Shown: one piece after another, positions 1 through 8,143 of the stretch
Position numbering within the stretch: position 1 is the first letter of the stretch
Layout of the letters: each line of letters opens with the position of its first letter
Translations under genes and position numbers: made by a program
The notes under the pieces: generated by a model
What the model saw: only the letters and a program-made list of their open reading frames with translations
The model's database searches: none
Told to the model about the DNA's origin: nothing
Origin: Pseudomonas psychrophila
Lineage (GTDB): Bacteria > Pseudomonadota > Gammaproteobacteria > Pseudomonadales > Pseudomonadaceae
Length of the DNA: 64,000 nucleotides
Direction: 5' to 3'
Assembly: GCF_001043005.1 (NCBI RefSeq)
Contig: NZ_JYKZ01000001.1
Location: forward strand, 1,054,001 to 1,118,000

Positions 1-190
1 CCTCAAAGTCTCGTCGTACCAGCCATAGCAAAAACAGCGAAAAGACCGTGCCAAACAACAGGTGCTGACGCCGCGCATCGGCAAACAGCTCAACCCAGGG
101 TGTTCGCCAGATAGCCCACAACACAACGGGCACAAAGACCAGCCAGCCGATTACCAATGTGTGTATGGATAACACCTGCGCACTGATCAT
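1..190 (-). CDS. Energy-coupling factor ABC transporter permease, N-terminal part (runs off the left edge)
   Basis: A minus-strand frame opens with ATG at 190 and stays open to the window edge (63 codons). It begins MISAQVLSIHTLVIGWLVF and is rich in hydrophobic and tryptophan residues, giving a first membrane segment at about residues 10-28 and a second around 46-60, followed by LVRRDFE. This resembles the N-terminus of the CbiM-like energy-coupling-factor permease found in Pseudomonas, an inner-membrane protein thought to take part in cobalt, nickel or vitamin uptake. The assignment rests on remembered family resemblance. The C-terminal two thirds lie outside the window, so substrate and partners cannot be judged. 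It is divergent from the DUF1780 gene. Confidence 0.65.
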   Translation of the reverse strand, partial: MISAQVLSIHTLVIGWLVFVPVVLWAIWRTPWVELFADARRQHLLFGTVFSLFLLWLVRRDFE

Positions 191-314
191 GCCGCCAACC
201 CAGCCTTGTTAATGCACACCGCTCAACCCTCCGTGCCTGATGCTTGTGTACGTGATGCGCATGAGTCTACACCCGGACTTTCAGTAACACCTGTTTCAAG
301 GCTAAGCTGCGTCC

Positions 315-944
315 ATGGACGACTCAGATTATTTACGCTTGCTCACCATCCAGGCCGAGCAAGCCAATGCCTTTTTATCCAATGCCCGCAAATGGGAGCG
401 TGAGCGTTGGGTTTGCCAGCGCCTGCTGCAAGGCTTGAACATTCCCTATCACAACGAAGACTTCATCCAGGCAAGCCAGGAGCCACCCGACGTGCTGTTT
501 GGCGATGCGCGCTTTGAAGTGTTTTTTGTGCTCGATGAGGGCAGGCGTCTGAACGACGAATGGCGTGAAGAGCTTCAGCGTCGACGCAGTGCTTACTCCT
601 TGAGCCAGTTGGTACGACGCGAGGCGCGACCCAAGCGGATTCCGGCGACCAAACTATTGCAGCGCCTGGGCCCTACCCTGCATAAAAAAGCCAAGAACTA
701 CCAAGAGCGCGATATCGACTTGGGGCAGTTGGACATCATTGCGTTTTCCAGTCTCAAGCGCGAAGTACTCGACCTCAACAGCCACTTTCCGCCACCGACG
801 GAATATTTGCGCCAGGGCTGGCGCTCGCTGTCACTGGTGGGACCGACCTTTGCCCGCGTATTGTTTGCCCAACCGGATGCGCCGGACTTTCTACGCAACA
901 ACCTGGGGCGCAGCATTATTTTCGATGTCGGTATCAGCCTGTGA
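315..944 (+). CDS. DUF1780 family protein
   Basis: A 209-residue soluble protein beginning MDDSDYLRLLTIQ. It is rich in Arg and Glu in its first half (for example NARKWERERWVCQRLL) with no signal peptide or membrane segment. The length and the N-terminal pattern fit the DUF1780 family, which is conserved in Pseudomonas. Some structural work has suggested a nuclease-like fold for the family, but no function is established and I see no unmistakable catalytic motif. The stop overlaps the GTG start of the MOSC gene by 4 bp (GTGA at 941-944), so the two are probably translationally coupled. Confidence 0.85.
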   Translation: MDDSDYLRLLTIQAEQANAFLSNARKWERERWVCQRLLQGLNIPYHNEDFIQASQEPPDVLFGDARFEVFFVLDEGRRLNDEWREELQRRRSAYSLSQLVRREARPKRIPATKLLQRLGPTLHKKAKNYQERDIDLGQLDIIAFSSLKREVLDLNSHFPPPTEYLRQGWRSLSLVGPTFARVLFAQPDAPDFLRNNLGRSIIFDVGISL

Positions 945-1468
945 GCCCACTGCATGAACTGATTGCCGAGGTCCCGCAAACCGGTCGTGTGTGCTGGATT
1001 GGCGTGCGCCCCGAGTCACGCGCCGACATGCTTGAACTCGACGCCGTAGAAGCTCGCCGCGAAGCCGGACTGACGGGCGATCATGCACGACCAGGCGCCC
1101 GCAACGCCCGACAAGTGACGCTGATTCAATGGGAGCACCTGGCCGTCATCAACTCACTGCTGGGGCGCTCCGAGGATCAGCCGGTAGTGGCCCAGGATTT
1201 ACGACGCAATCTGGTTATTCGCGGGATCAACCTGTTCAGCCTCAAGGGCCGACGTTTCAGGATTGGCCAGGCCATTTTTGAAACCACAGGCTGGTGCCAG
1301 CCTTGTGCACGACTGGAACAGCGCCTGGGTCGGGGCACATTCCAGGCAGTACGAGGCCACGGAGGCATCACGGCCCGGGTAATCGAAAGCGGGATCATTC
1401 GTCTAGACGACGAACTGCGGGTCGAGCCATTGGGGTCTGACGGCTATGCTTCTTTTAATCCCGGTTGA
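941..1468 (+). CDS. MOSC domain-containing protein
   Basis: A 175-residue protein whose start is the GTG overlapping the upstream stop. It has the sequence GWCQPCARLEQRL at about residues 124-136, carrying the conserved Cys expected in a MOSC (molybdenum cofactor sulfurase C-terminal) domain, followed by GHGGITARVIESG near the C-terminus. MOSC domains bind the molybdenum cofactor or a sulfur carrier. Stand-alone bacterial members such as YiiM act in N-hydroxylated substrate reduction or sulfur transfer. The specific partner here cannot be told. Coupling to the DUF1780 gene suggests a shared function that is still unknown. Confidence 0.85.
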   Translation: MSPLHELIAEVPQTGRVCWIGVRPESRADMLELDAVEARREAGLTGDHARPGARNARQVTLIQWEHLAVINSLLGRSEDQPVVAQDLRRNLVIRGINLFSLKGRRFRIGQAIFETTGWCQPCARLEQRLGRGTFQAVRGHGGITARVIESGIIRLDDELRVEPLGSDGYASFNPG

Positions 1469-1522
1469 TCCATGCTGTAGCTTTTACACATCCTGCAACG
1501 TCTATTTGACGAGGCCAAAAAT

Positions 1523-1696
1523 ATGCCCAGCCGCCTGAACCCAGATGATCTGAAGCATGTCGAAGAGTACCTGCAACTGCCACAACATCAGGTTGAGCGC
1601 CGGCCCTTCAGGCCCTGGCTGCTCCTTGCAATGGTGGTGATCGTGGTCATCGGCATGGGCCTTTTGAGCCGCCTCCTGAGTTACCTGGTGCTATGA
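1523..1696 (+). CDS. DUF3094 family small membrane protein
   Basis: A 57-residue open frame starting ATG at 1523, preceded by GAGG at 1511-1514 as ribosome binding site. The product starts MPSRLNPDDLKHVEEYLQLP, has a basic linker (VERRPFRPW) and ends in a single membrane helix (about residues 35-56), giving a small protein with a cytoplasmic N-terminus. The pattern matches DUF3094, a short protein widespread in Pseudomonas with no known role. It sits 54 bp after the MOSC gene and 66 bp before the NADH dehydrogenase gene. Confidence 0.8.
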   Translation: MPSRLNPDDLKHVEEYLQLPQHQVERRPFRPWLLLAMVVIVVIGMGLLSRLLSYLVL

Positions 1697-1762
1697 GCTG
1701 CATTGCGCTCGCCCGGGTAAGGTCAGGCACAGAATTTTTTTCAAGCCTTGTGAGTGATATCC

Positions 1763-3064
1763 ATGACCCATCGTATTGTTATTGTCGGCGGCGGCGCCGG
1801 CGGCCTGGAGTTGGCGACCCGCCTGGGTAAGACACTGGGCAAGCGCGGCAAGGCCAGCATCACGCTGGTCGATGCCAACCTGACCCACATCTGGAAACCG
1901 CTGCTGCATGAAGTCGCTGCCGGCTCGCTGAACTCATCGGAAGACGAACTCAACTACGTCGCTCAAGCCAAGTGGAACCATTTCCAGTTTCAGCTGGGAC
2001 GCATGAGCGGGCTGGATCGTGAGCTGAAAAAGATATCATTGTCGGCAACCCTCGACGAAAACGGTCAAGAGTTGGTGCCTGCCCGGGATCTGAGTTACGA
2101 CACACTGGTGATTGCCGTAGGCAGTACTACCAATGATTTCGGCACCAAGGGCGCGGCTGAACATTGCCTGTTCCTGGACACCCGCAAGCAGGCCGAGCGC
2201 TTTCATCAGCAATTGCTTAATCACTACCTGCGCGCTCACGCCGGGCAAAGCGATGTGCTCGAGCAGATCAGTGTTGCCATTGTTGGCGCTGGCGCCACCG
2301 GGGTTGAGCTGGCTGCTGAACTGCACAATGCCGCGCACGAACTGGCGGCTTACGGTCTGGATCGCATCAAGCCTGAAAACATGCACATCACCCTGATTGA
2401 AGCAGGACCACGGGTGTTGCCCGCACTGCCGGAACGGATTGGCGGGCCTGTGCATAAAACCCTGGAAAAACTCGGGGTGACGGTCCTGACCAACTCTGCG
2501 GTGAGCGAAGTCACCGCCGAAAGCCTGATTACCAAGGACGGCCAGGTGATTCCTGCAAGCCTGAAGGTATGGGCGGCCGGTATCCGTGCCCCGGGGTTTC
2601 TGCAGGAAATCGCAGGCCTGGAAACCAACCGCATCAATCAACTGGTTGTGCGCCCTACCCTGCAAACCACCCGCGATGACACTATTTTTGCCTTCGGTGA
2701 TTGCGCGGCCTGCCCGCAGCCGGGCACCGACAAAATGGTTCCACCTCGCGCCCAGGCCGCTCACCAGCAAGCGTCTCTGCTGGCCAAGTCGCTGAAGCTG
2801 CGGATTGAAGGCTCATCGCAGCTGCCAGACTACAAGTACCGTGATTACGGCTCATTGATTTCACTGTCGAGTTTTTCGGCTGTGGGTAACTTGATGGGTA
2901 GCCTGATGGGCACTGTCATGTTGGAAGGCTGGTTGGCGCGGATGTTTTATATCTCGTTGTACCGCATGCACCAGATGGCGCTGTACGGCACATTCCGCAC
3001 GCTGATGCTAATGCTTGGCAGCAGAATCGGACGCGGCACCGAGCCGCGTCTGAAACTGCACTAA
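1763..3064 (+). CDS. ndh: Type II NADH dehydrogenase (NADH:quinone oxidoreductase)
   Basis: A 433-residue flavoprotein that oxidises NADH and passes electrons to quinone at the inner membrane without pumping protons. Two Rossmann dinucleotide motifs are visible: IVIVGGGAGGLELATRLG at the N-terminus for FAD and VAIVGAGATGVELAAEL at about residues 172-188 for NADH. The FAD-closing motif FAFGDCAACPQP follows near residue 310. The C-terminal part (about 370-425) is hydrophobic and amphipathic, as expected for membrane attachment. The ATG at 1763 is chosen over an in-frame GTG at 1754 because it places MTHRIVIVGGG at the N-terminus as in homologues. Only 22 bp separate its stop from the convergent gadB stop, with no clear terminator between. 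Confidence 0.9.
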   Translation: MTHRIVIVGGGAGGLELATRLGKTLGKRGKASITLVDANLTHIWKPLLHEVAAGSLNSSEDELNYVAQAKWNHFQFQLGRMSGLDRELKKISLSATLDENGQELVPARDLSYDTLVIAVGSTTNDFGTKGAAEHCLFLDTRKQAERFHQQLLNHYLRAHAGQSDVLEQISVAIVGAGATGVELAAELHNAAHELAAYGLDRIKPENMHITLIEAGPRVLPALPERIGGPVHKTLEKLGVTVLTNSAVSEVTAESLITKDGQVIPASLKVWAAGIRAPGFLQEIAGLETNRINQLVVRPTLQTTRDDTIFAFGDCAACPQPGTDKMVPPRAQAAHQQASLLAKSLKLRIEGSSQLPDYKYRDYGSLISLSSFSAVGNLMGSLMGTVMLEGWLARMFYISLYRMHQMALYGTFRTLMLMLGSRIGRGTEPRLKLH

Positions 3065-3086
3065 GTACGACTACCGAGCCGCGTAA

Positions 3087-4484
3087 TCAGCGCCCTGCGT
3101 GGTTTCCAGCCTCGGCCTCACGGCCTTTAAAGCCGTGGGGCTGATGCTCTTCGAAGAATTGAATATCCCGCACAAAGTCGGCCAGCAACAATTTGGCCAT
3201 GTCGATCGACATCCCCTGCTTTACCAGAATCCGCTGCACAACCACGTTCTCTACATTGGCAGGCAAGCTGTACGCGGGCACCAGCCAACCGCGTATGCGC
3301 AGGCGATCGGCCAGGTCATACAGAGAGTAATTGGTTTTCGCACCGGGCTTTAAACGCCAGGTCAGCGCCGGAATCCCCAATTGCGGATCGCCGTTGTAGA
3401 GCATCTCGAACGGTCCGATCTTGACCAGCTCTCGCGCCAGGAATTGTGCTGTCTCGTAGCACGCCGAATGAATACGCTCATACCCCTCACGCCCAAGGCG
3501 CAAGAAGTTGTAGTACTGGGCAATGATCTGCCCGGCCGGACGCGAAAAGTTCAGGGCGAAAGTCGGCATGTCGCCGCCCAGGTAGTTCACATGGAAAATC
3601 AGGCCTTCCGGTAGTTCCTTCGCATCGCGCCAAACCACCCAACCCGCGCCTATCGGTGCCAGGCCGAACTTGTGCCCGGAGGTGCTGATGGACTTGACCC
3701 GCGGTACACGAAAGTCCCAAAGAATGTCCGGTGCGCAAAACGGCGCCAGCATCGCGCCACTTGCACCATCGACGTGAAGATCGACACTCAGGCCGCTGCT
3801 TTTTTCCAGATCGTCCAGGGCATCGGACAACGGTTTTACGGTTTCATACAGACCCGTAAATGTCTGGCCGAAGGTCGGCACCACCACGATGGTGTTTTCA
3901 TCGACCCGCTCCAGCATGTCCTCAGGCGTCATGAACCAATGCCCTTCGGACATCGGTACTTCACGAATTTCTATGTCCCAGTAACGGGCAAACTTGTGCC
4001 AACAAACTTGCACCGGACCGCACACCATATTCGGGGTAGACGTAGCCTTGCCAGCCGCTTTGCGCACCGCACGCCAGCGCCACAACGCAGCCAGACCACT
4101 GAGCATGCAGGCTTCACTGGAACCCACAGTTGACGTGCCGAGGGTGGTGGCCGCCGCCGGGGAATGCCATAGATCCGCCAGCATATGGATGCAACGGTTC
4201 TCCAGTTCCGCCGATTGCGGGTATTCGTCCTTGTCGATCATGTTCTTGTCGATCGACAGGTCCATCAGCTTGTGAACTTCATCCTCTTCCCATGTTTGGC
4301 AAAAAGTGGCGAGGTTCTGGCGGGCGTTACCATCCAGGTACAGCTCATCGTGGACTAACTGATAAACATCTCGTGGCGACTGCTCCGCCTCCGGGAAGCC
4401 CTTGGTCGCAGCGGCGTGAGCCAGTTCAGAAGAACCAAAAACAGGATCGGTGGCCGACTTGTGCTTGATGCGGTGCAGCGCCAT
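3087..4484 (-). CDS. gadB: Glutamate decarboxylase
   Basis: A 465-residue PLP enzyme that turns glutamate into GABA and CO2, consuming a cytoplasmic proton. The PLP lysine is in [11 protein letters not shown] (Lys at about residue 272). [13 protein letters not shown] just before it supplies the PLP-stacking Asp and Ala. The length matches E. coli GadB (466) closely, and the N-terminus ([10 protein letters not shown]) is of GadA/B type. It is divergent from glsA and gadC, so all three can share one control region at 4485-4647. The combination points to glutamate- or glutamine-dependent acid resistance rather than only GABA production. I could not identify a regulator binding site. Confidence 0.95.
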   Translation of the reverse strand: MALHRIKHKSATDPVFGSSELAHAAATKGFPEAEQSPRDVYQLVHDELYLDGNARQNLATFCQTWEEDEVHKLMDLSIDKNMIDKDEYPQSAELENRCIHMLADLWHSPAAATTLGTSTVGSSEACMLSGLAALWRWRAVRKAAGKATSTPNMVCGPVQVCWHKFARYWDIEIREVPMSEGHWFMTPEDMLERVDENTIVVVPTFGQTFTGLYETVKPLSDALDDLEKSSGLSVDLHVDGASGAMLAPFCAPDILWDFRVPRVKSISTSGHKFGLAPIGAGWVVWRDAKELPEGLIFHVNYLGGDMPTFALNFSRPAGQIIAQYYNFLRLGREGYERIHSACYETAQFLARELVKIGPFEMLYNGDPQLGIPALTWRLKPGAKTNYSLYDLADRLRIRGWLVPAYSLPANVENVVVQRILVKQGMSIDMAKLLLADFVRDIQFFEEHQPHGFKGREAEAGNHAGR

Positions 4485-4647
4485 AAGAACTCTCCTTGAG
4501 TAATGCAGGGTCTGTTTTATTCACTTTGACTTAGCCTTCGCCAAGCCAGCATAGACAAGCATTTTGAGTCTGCTGTCCGATTTCCGACCACCGTGCATTT
4601 TCCGATCTATAGTTCCGTTTCTTGGAAGTACTCACGGAGCGAGCGCG

Positions 4648-5592
4648 ATGAAGCAAAGACCCACGACCGTAGACAGCACGGTCAAACAGGCACTGGAGCA
4701 GGCACTGCAACGGTATTCAAGTAATCAGCACGGCAAGAATGCCAGCTACATTCCTTACTTGGCCTCAGTGCCATCCCATCTGTTCGGCATCAGCATCATG
4801 TTCTGTGATGGCACCCATGCCGAGGTAGGCGACACGGATTACGCCTTCGCCATCGAGTCGATTTCCAAAGTATTTACCCTCTCCCATGTGCTCGATGAGG
4901 TAGGTCCACAGGCCTTGCGCAGCAAGATCGGCTGCGACCCGACCGGTGAGCCATTCAACTCGGTGGTTGCCCTGGAACTGCACAAGGGCCGCCCCCTCAA
5001 CCCCTTTGTGAACGCAGGCGCGATGGCCACTGTCAGCCTGGTTGAGGCCGATTCTGCCCAAGCTCGCTGGGACCAGATACAGGCCACCTACAACGCTTTT
5101 GCCGGGCGTGAATTAACGGTAAACGACGAGGTATATCAATCCGAAGCCAGCAGCAATCAACACAATCGCGGCATTGCCTGGCTGCTGCAAAGTTACGGCT
5201 ACATGTACGCCGACCCCATGCAAGTGTGCGATGTGTACACCCGTCAATGCTCGGTAGCGATTACCTGCCATGACCTGGTGACCATGGGCGCGTGCCTGGC
5301 CAATGGCGGCGTCAACCCGATTACGGGCAAGCAAGTAGTGGCAGCCAAACACGTGGCGCCCATCCTCTCCGAAATGACCTTGAATGGTCTGTATGACACC
5401 ACAGGCGACTGGTATTACAAGGTCGGCCTGCCGGGTAAAAGCGGGGTCGGTGGCGGGATTCTCGCGGTGGTTCCCGGCGTATGCGCCATCGCTGCCTTTG
5501 CTCCGCCGCTGGATGTGGCAGGCAACAGCGTTCGCGGCCAGTTGGCCGCCGAATACCTCAGCCGCACGCTCAACCTGAGCCTGCTGCACTAA
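4648..5592 (+). CDS. glsA: Glutaminase A
   Basis: A 314-residue serine-dependent glutaminase that hydrolyses glutamine to glutamate and ammonia. The family active site S-x-x-K is seen in AIESISKVFTLS (about residues 69-80), and NPFVNAGAMATV follows at about 118. GKSGVGGGILAVVPG near residue 262 is the typical C-terminal substrate loop. The ATG at 4648 is preceded by ACGGAGCG and gives the family length (about 310 residues). An upstream in-frame start at 4564 would add 28 residues unlike homologues. gadC begins 24 bp after its stop, so the two form an operon: the ammonia released neutralises protons and the glutamate feeds GadB. Confidence 0.95.
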   Translation: MKQRPTTVDSTVKQALEQALQRYSSNQHGKNASYIPYLASVPSHLFGISIMFCDGTHAEVGDTDYAFAIESISKVFTLSHVLDEVGPQALRSKIGCDPTGEPFNSVVALELHKGRPLNPFVNAGAMATVSLVEADSAQARWDQIQATYNAFAGRELTVNDEVYQSEASSNQHNRGIAWLLQSYGYMYADPMQVCDVYTRQCSVAITCHDLVTMGACLANGGVNPITGKQVVAAKHVAPILSEMTLNGLYDTTGDWYYKVGLPGKSGVGGGILAVVPGVCAIAAFAPPLDVAGNSVRGQLAAEYLSRTLNLSLLH

Positions 5593-5616
5593 TCACGCAA
5601 AATGGGGAAGGCGTTT

Positions 5617-7194
5617 ATGACTACCGCCAGCAAAACCAAAACTTACATGTCATGGCTCACCATCTGTTTCATGATGGTTGCCGCTGTTGCCAGCATCCGT
5701 TCCCTGCCCAGCATGGCCGTCTATGGCCTGGGTTCGGTTTTCCTCTATGTCATTCCGGCATTGCTGTTTTTCATCCCGGTATCGCTGGTTGCCTCTGAAC
5801 TGGGAACCGGCTGGAACGGCGGAATTTATGGCTGGGTCAGACAAGCCTACGGTGACCGCCCAGGCTTTTTCATCATGTGGTTCATGTGGGTCCAAGTGGT
5901 TGTCTGGTACCCGATCGTGCTCGGATTTGGCGCCAGCACCATGGCTTATCTGATAAACCCGGAACTGGCCAAAAGCGGTGTATTCACTGCCGCGGTCATT
6001 ATTGTCCTGTATTGGTTATCAACGTTTGTGGCACTTAATGGACTGACGACGCTATCGAAACTGACGTCATGGTTTATGTTGCTGGGCACCGCACTGCCCG
6101 CCGCGCTGCTGGTCCTGCTCGGTGTCGCCTGGTTGGTGCTGGGGCATAAATCCGCAACACCCTTAACCTGGGACGCGCTGATTCCGGCCATTTTCGATAC
6201 GCATTCCACGGTCAAAGCTGGTTCACACAATCTGCACCCGGACTTATGGCGAGAATTTACCGGCGCCATCACTGGCTTGGTACTGATTGTGAGTAACTTC
6301 CTGGCGTTTGCCGGTATCGAAATGAACGCCATTCACGCCCGCGAGTTGCGTAACCCGCAAAAAGAAATGCCTCGGGCGATTCTTTTGGCCTTCTTTATGA
6401 TCTTGCTGGTGTTTATCCCACCGACCGTGGCGATCTCGCTAGTGGTTCCTGCAGACTCGACCAGCCTCACTGCCGGTGTGATTCAAGCCTATGCGGCCTT
6501 CTTTGAAGGTTTCAATATGCCGTGGGCAACACCGATCATGGCTATTTTGTTGATTATCGGCGCACTGGGCGGGGTCTTGGCCTGGACTGCCGGACCGTCT
6601 ACCGGACTGCTGTTCGTGGGCAAGGCCGGGATGCTTCCACCCGTGATGCAGAAAGTGAACAGCAAGGGCGTGCAGAAAAATATCCTGTACCTGCAGGCCG
6701 TTATCGTCACGCTACTCTCGACTATCTATATCTTTCTCGACAACGTATCGGATGCGTTCTGGATGATCAGTGCGATGGCGGCGCTGATGTACCTGATCAT
6801 TTACGTATTTATGTTTATGGCGGCCATGAAGCTGCGCAAAACACAGCCCAACGTAAAACGTGGTTATGTGCTCAAAGGCCTTCATGGCTGGTGCTTCCTG
6901 GGGCTGTTCTCGACGTGCGTGGCGCTGATTTTCGGCTTCATTCCGCCCAATAACTTCAGCAGCATGCCGTTTTTCGAGTACGCAGGGATTCTGTTGCTCG
7001 GACTGGTCGTGGCTGGGGTGCCGCCATTTATCTTCTATGCGGTGCGCAAACCTTCGTGGCAGATGGTGCCCAAGGCGGAGTCTGATCAATATTCTGCGGC
7101 ACTGCAGGATCTTCAAGCCGCGGACGACAAGGCTGCAAACGCGAGCGCCAGCACGCCGCCGCCAACATCCGCTGCAGCTCCAAGCGCAAGTTAA
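5617..7194 (+). CDS. gadC: Glutamate/GABA antiporter (APC family)
   Basis: A 525-residue inner-membrane transporter of the amino acid-polyamine-organocation superfamily with about twelve hydrophobic segments. It begins with TM1 (TICFMMVAAVASIRSL) and contains GTGWNGGIYGWVRQAYG after TM2, a typical GadC/APC stretch. It exchanges external glutamate (or glutamine) for internal GABA, completing the acid-resistance cycle with the neighbouring gadB and glsA. The tail after the last helix is cytoplasmic and ends in an Ala/Ser/Pro-rich stretch, comparable in position to the GadC C-terminal plug but of low-complexity sequence. The start at 5617 is preferred to ATG 5602 because GGGGAAGG at 5604-5611 is then a well-placed ribosome binding site. 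Confidence 0.9.
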   Translation: MTTASKTKTYMSWLTICFMMVAAVASIRSLPSMAVYGLGSVFLYVIPALLFFIPVSLVASELGTGWNGGIYGWVRQAYGDRPGFFIMWFMWVQVVVWYPIVLGFGASTMAYLINPELAKSGVFTAAVIIVLYWLSTFVALNGLTTLSKLTSWFMLLGTALPAALLVLLGVAWLVLGHKSATPLTWDALIPAIFDTHSTVKAGSHNLHPDLWREFTGAITGLVLIVSNFLAFAGIEMNAIHARELRNPQKEMPRAILLAFFMILLVFIPPTVAISLVVPADSTSLTAGVIQAYAAFFEGFNMPWATPIMAILLIIGALGGVLAWTAGPSTGLLFVGKAGMLPPVMQKVNSKGVQKNILYLQAVIVTLLSTIYIFLDNVSDAFWMISAMAALMYLIIYVFMFMAAMKLRKTQPNVKRGYVLKGLHGWCFLGLFSTCVALIFGFIPPNNFSSMPFFEYAGILLLGLVVAGVPPFIFYAVRKPSWQMVPKAESDQYSAALQDLQAADDKAANASASTPPPTSAAAPSAS

Positions 7195-7199
7195 GGCAT

Positions 7200-7313
7200 G
7201 TAGCCGCTGCTGAGTCACGAAGGCTGCGAAGGCATCACTGCGGTTCACCCGATACACCGCGTGATGCACATCGCAGTTTTCGAACCCCGGCAGCGGCCAC
7301 AGATGCGCTACAG
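7200..7313. repeat. REP-like inverted element, GTAGCCGCTG family
   Basis: This stretch starts GTAGCCGCTGCTGAGTCACG and ends in an imperfect inverted copy (GGCAGCGGCCACAG...GCTACAG). Its start is like those of the elements at 26146 and 36029. It sits just after the gadC stop. It looks like a degenerate intergenic palindromic element of the kind mobilised by RAYT transposases in Pseudomonas. No transposase is in the window. Confidence 0.5.
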
Positions 7314-7328
7314 GTTTTCTGCAGGCAT

Positions 7329-7358
7329 AAAAAAAGCGTCCCTAAGGACGCTTTTTTT
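7329..7358. terminator. Bidirectional intrinsic terminator
   Basis: A hairpin AGCGTCC-CTAA-GGACGCT is flanked by an A-run on its left and a T-run on its right, so it can end transcription in both directions. On the minus strand it closes the tRNA cluster. On the plus strand it can end the glsA-gadC message. Confidence 0.85.
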
Positions 7359-7422
7359 ATGGTCGCTGATGCGGTTGGCATCAGCACCTTATTTTCTACA
7401 CCCATTACTGCTGGGCAGAAAA

Positions 7423-7499
7423 TGGTCGGGGTAAGGGGATTCGAACTCCTGACATCCTGCTCCCAAAGCAGGCGCGCTACCGGACTGCGCTATACCCCG
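7423..7499 (-). tRNA. tRNA-Pro(TGG), distal copy
   Basis: A 77-nt minus-strand cloverleaf with acceptor stem CGGGGTA/TACCCCG, encoded CCA, T-loop GTTCGAATC and anticodon TGG in CTTTGGGA. It is identical in sequence to the copy at 7674-7750. It begins only 2 nt after the terminator at 7502-7530, so it depends on read-through or on its own promoter, and I see no good promoter in 7531-7592. Confidence 0.95.
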
Positions 7500-7501
7500 G
7501 T

Positions 7502-7530
7502 AAAAAAAAGGCACCTTCTAGAGGCGCCTT
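7502..7530 (-). terminator. Internal intrinsic terminator in the tRNA cluster
   Basis: On the minus strand AAGGCGCC-TCTAGAA-GGTGCCTT is followed by a run of eight T. One G-T pair lies in the stem. It sits between tRNA-Lys and the distal tRNA-Pro. Confidence 0.75.
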
Positions 7531-7592
7531 CTGCGATCAGTGCTTTTGGCCTCTGATCTTAAGATCTAACCCCAGTGAACTGGAGCCAAAAA

Positions 7593-7668
7593 TGGTGGGT
7601 CGTGTGGGATTCGAACCTACGACCAATTGGTTAAAAGCCAACTGCTCTACCAACTGAGCTAACGACCC
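7593..7668 (-). tRNA. tRNA-Lys(TTT)
   Basis: A 76-nt minus-strand tRNA with acceptor GGGTCGT/ACGACCC, D-arm AGCTCAGTTGGTAGAGC, anticodon TTT in CTTTTAA, T-loop GTTCGAATC and encoded CCA. It lies 5 nt downstream of tRNA-Pro in the same transcript. Confidence 0.96.
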
Positions 7669-7673
7669 AAAAA

Positions 7674-7750
7674 TGGTCGGGGTAAGGGGATTCGAACTCC
7701 TGACATCCTGCTCCCAAAGCAGGCGCGCTACCGGACTGCGCTATACCCCG
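7674..7750 (-). tRNA. tRNA-Pro(TGG), proximal copy
   Basis: A 77-nt minus-strand tRNA with anticodon TGG and encoded CCA, identical to the copy at 7423-7499. It lies 9 nt after tRNA-Asn. Confidence 0.96.
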
Positions 7751-7759
7751 GCTTGAAAA

Positions 7760-7835
7760 TGGCTCCACGACCTGGACTCGAACCAGGGACCCAATGATTA
7801 ACAGTCATTTGCTCTACCAACTGAGCTATCGCGGA
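7760..7835 (-). tRNA. tRNA-Asn(GTT)
   Basis: A 76-nt minus-strand tRNA with acceptor TCCGCGA, anticodon GTT in CTGTTAA, T-loop GTTCGAGTC and encoded CCA. The last acceptor pairs (TCCGCGA against TCGTGGA) include a G-T wobble. It is the first gene of the cluster, about 95 nt after the promoter. Confidence 0.95.
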
Positions 7836-7929
7836 ACTACATATTTCAATCTACAACATTGTTGCTTTACTACTTTGCAACACTCTTTGAGTTCAGCGCA
7901 TCTCTGCGTTGGCGTCTCTGAGGTCGGCT

Positions 7930-7957
7930 ATTCTACAAGCTTTAAAACCCTTGTCAA
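7930..7957 (-). promoter_or_regulatory. Sigma-70 promoter of the tRNA cluster
   Basis: On the minus strand TTGACA (7957-7952), a 16-nt spacer and TAGAAT (7935-7930) precede tRNA-Asn. A GC-containing discriminator (AGCCGACC) follows the -10, as is usual for stringently controlled stable-RNA genes. The rest of 7836-8090 shows no gene. Confidence 0.85.
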
Positions 7958-8090
7958 CCCTTATTTTTCGTTAGAAGACAATTACTTAGCTCTTCTAGCG
8001 GGCTTCCTGGTTTGGGCCAAGTTGCCGTTGCGGGTGACTTACTGCGGGGCGCACTTTACTCGCGTTTTCCTTGTAGATCAACACCCTAAA

Positions 8091-8120
8091 TAAAAAAAAG
8101 GCCTCGCAATGCGAGGCCTC
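8091..8120 (-). terminator. Intrinsic terminator of clpB
   Basis: On the minus strand AGGCCTCGC-AT-GCGAGGCC is followed by a run of eight T, 24 bp after the clpB stop. Confidence 0.92.
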
Positions 8121-8143
8121 CCTTAAAGCACTACATCCAAGCC

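Noticed and set aside
7836..8090. rRNA fragment or small RNA next to the tRNA cluster
   Set aside because: The sequence does not match any rRNA or small RNA I recognise. It is explained as promoter and leader of the tRNA transcript.
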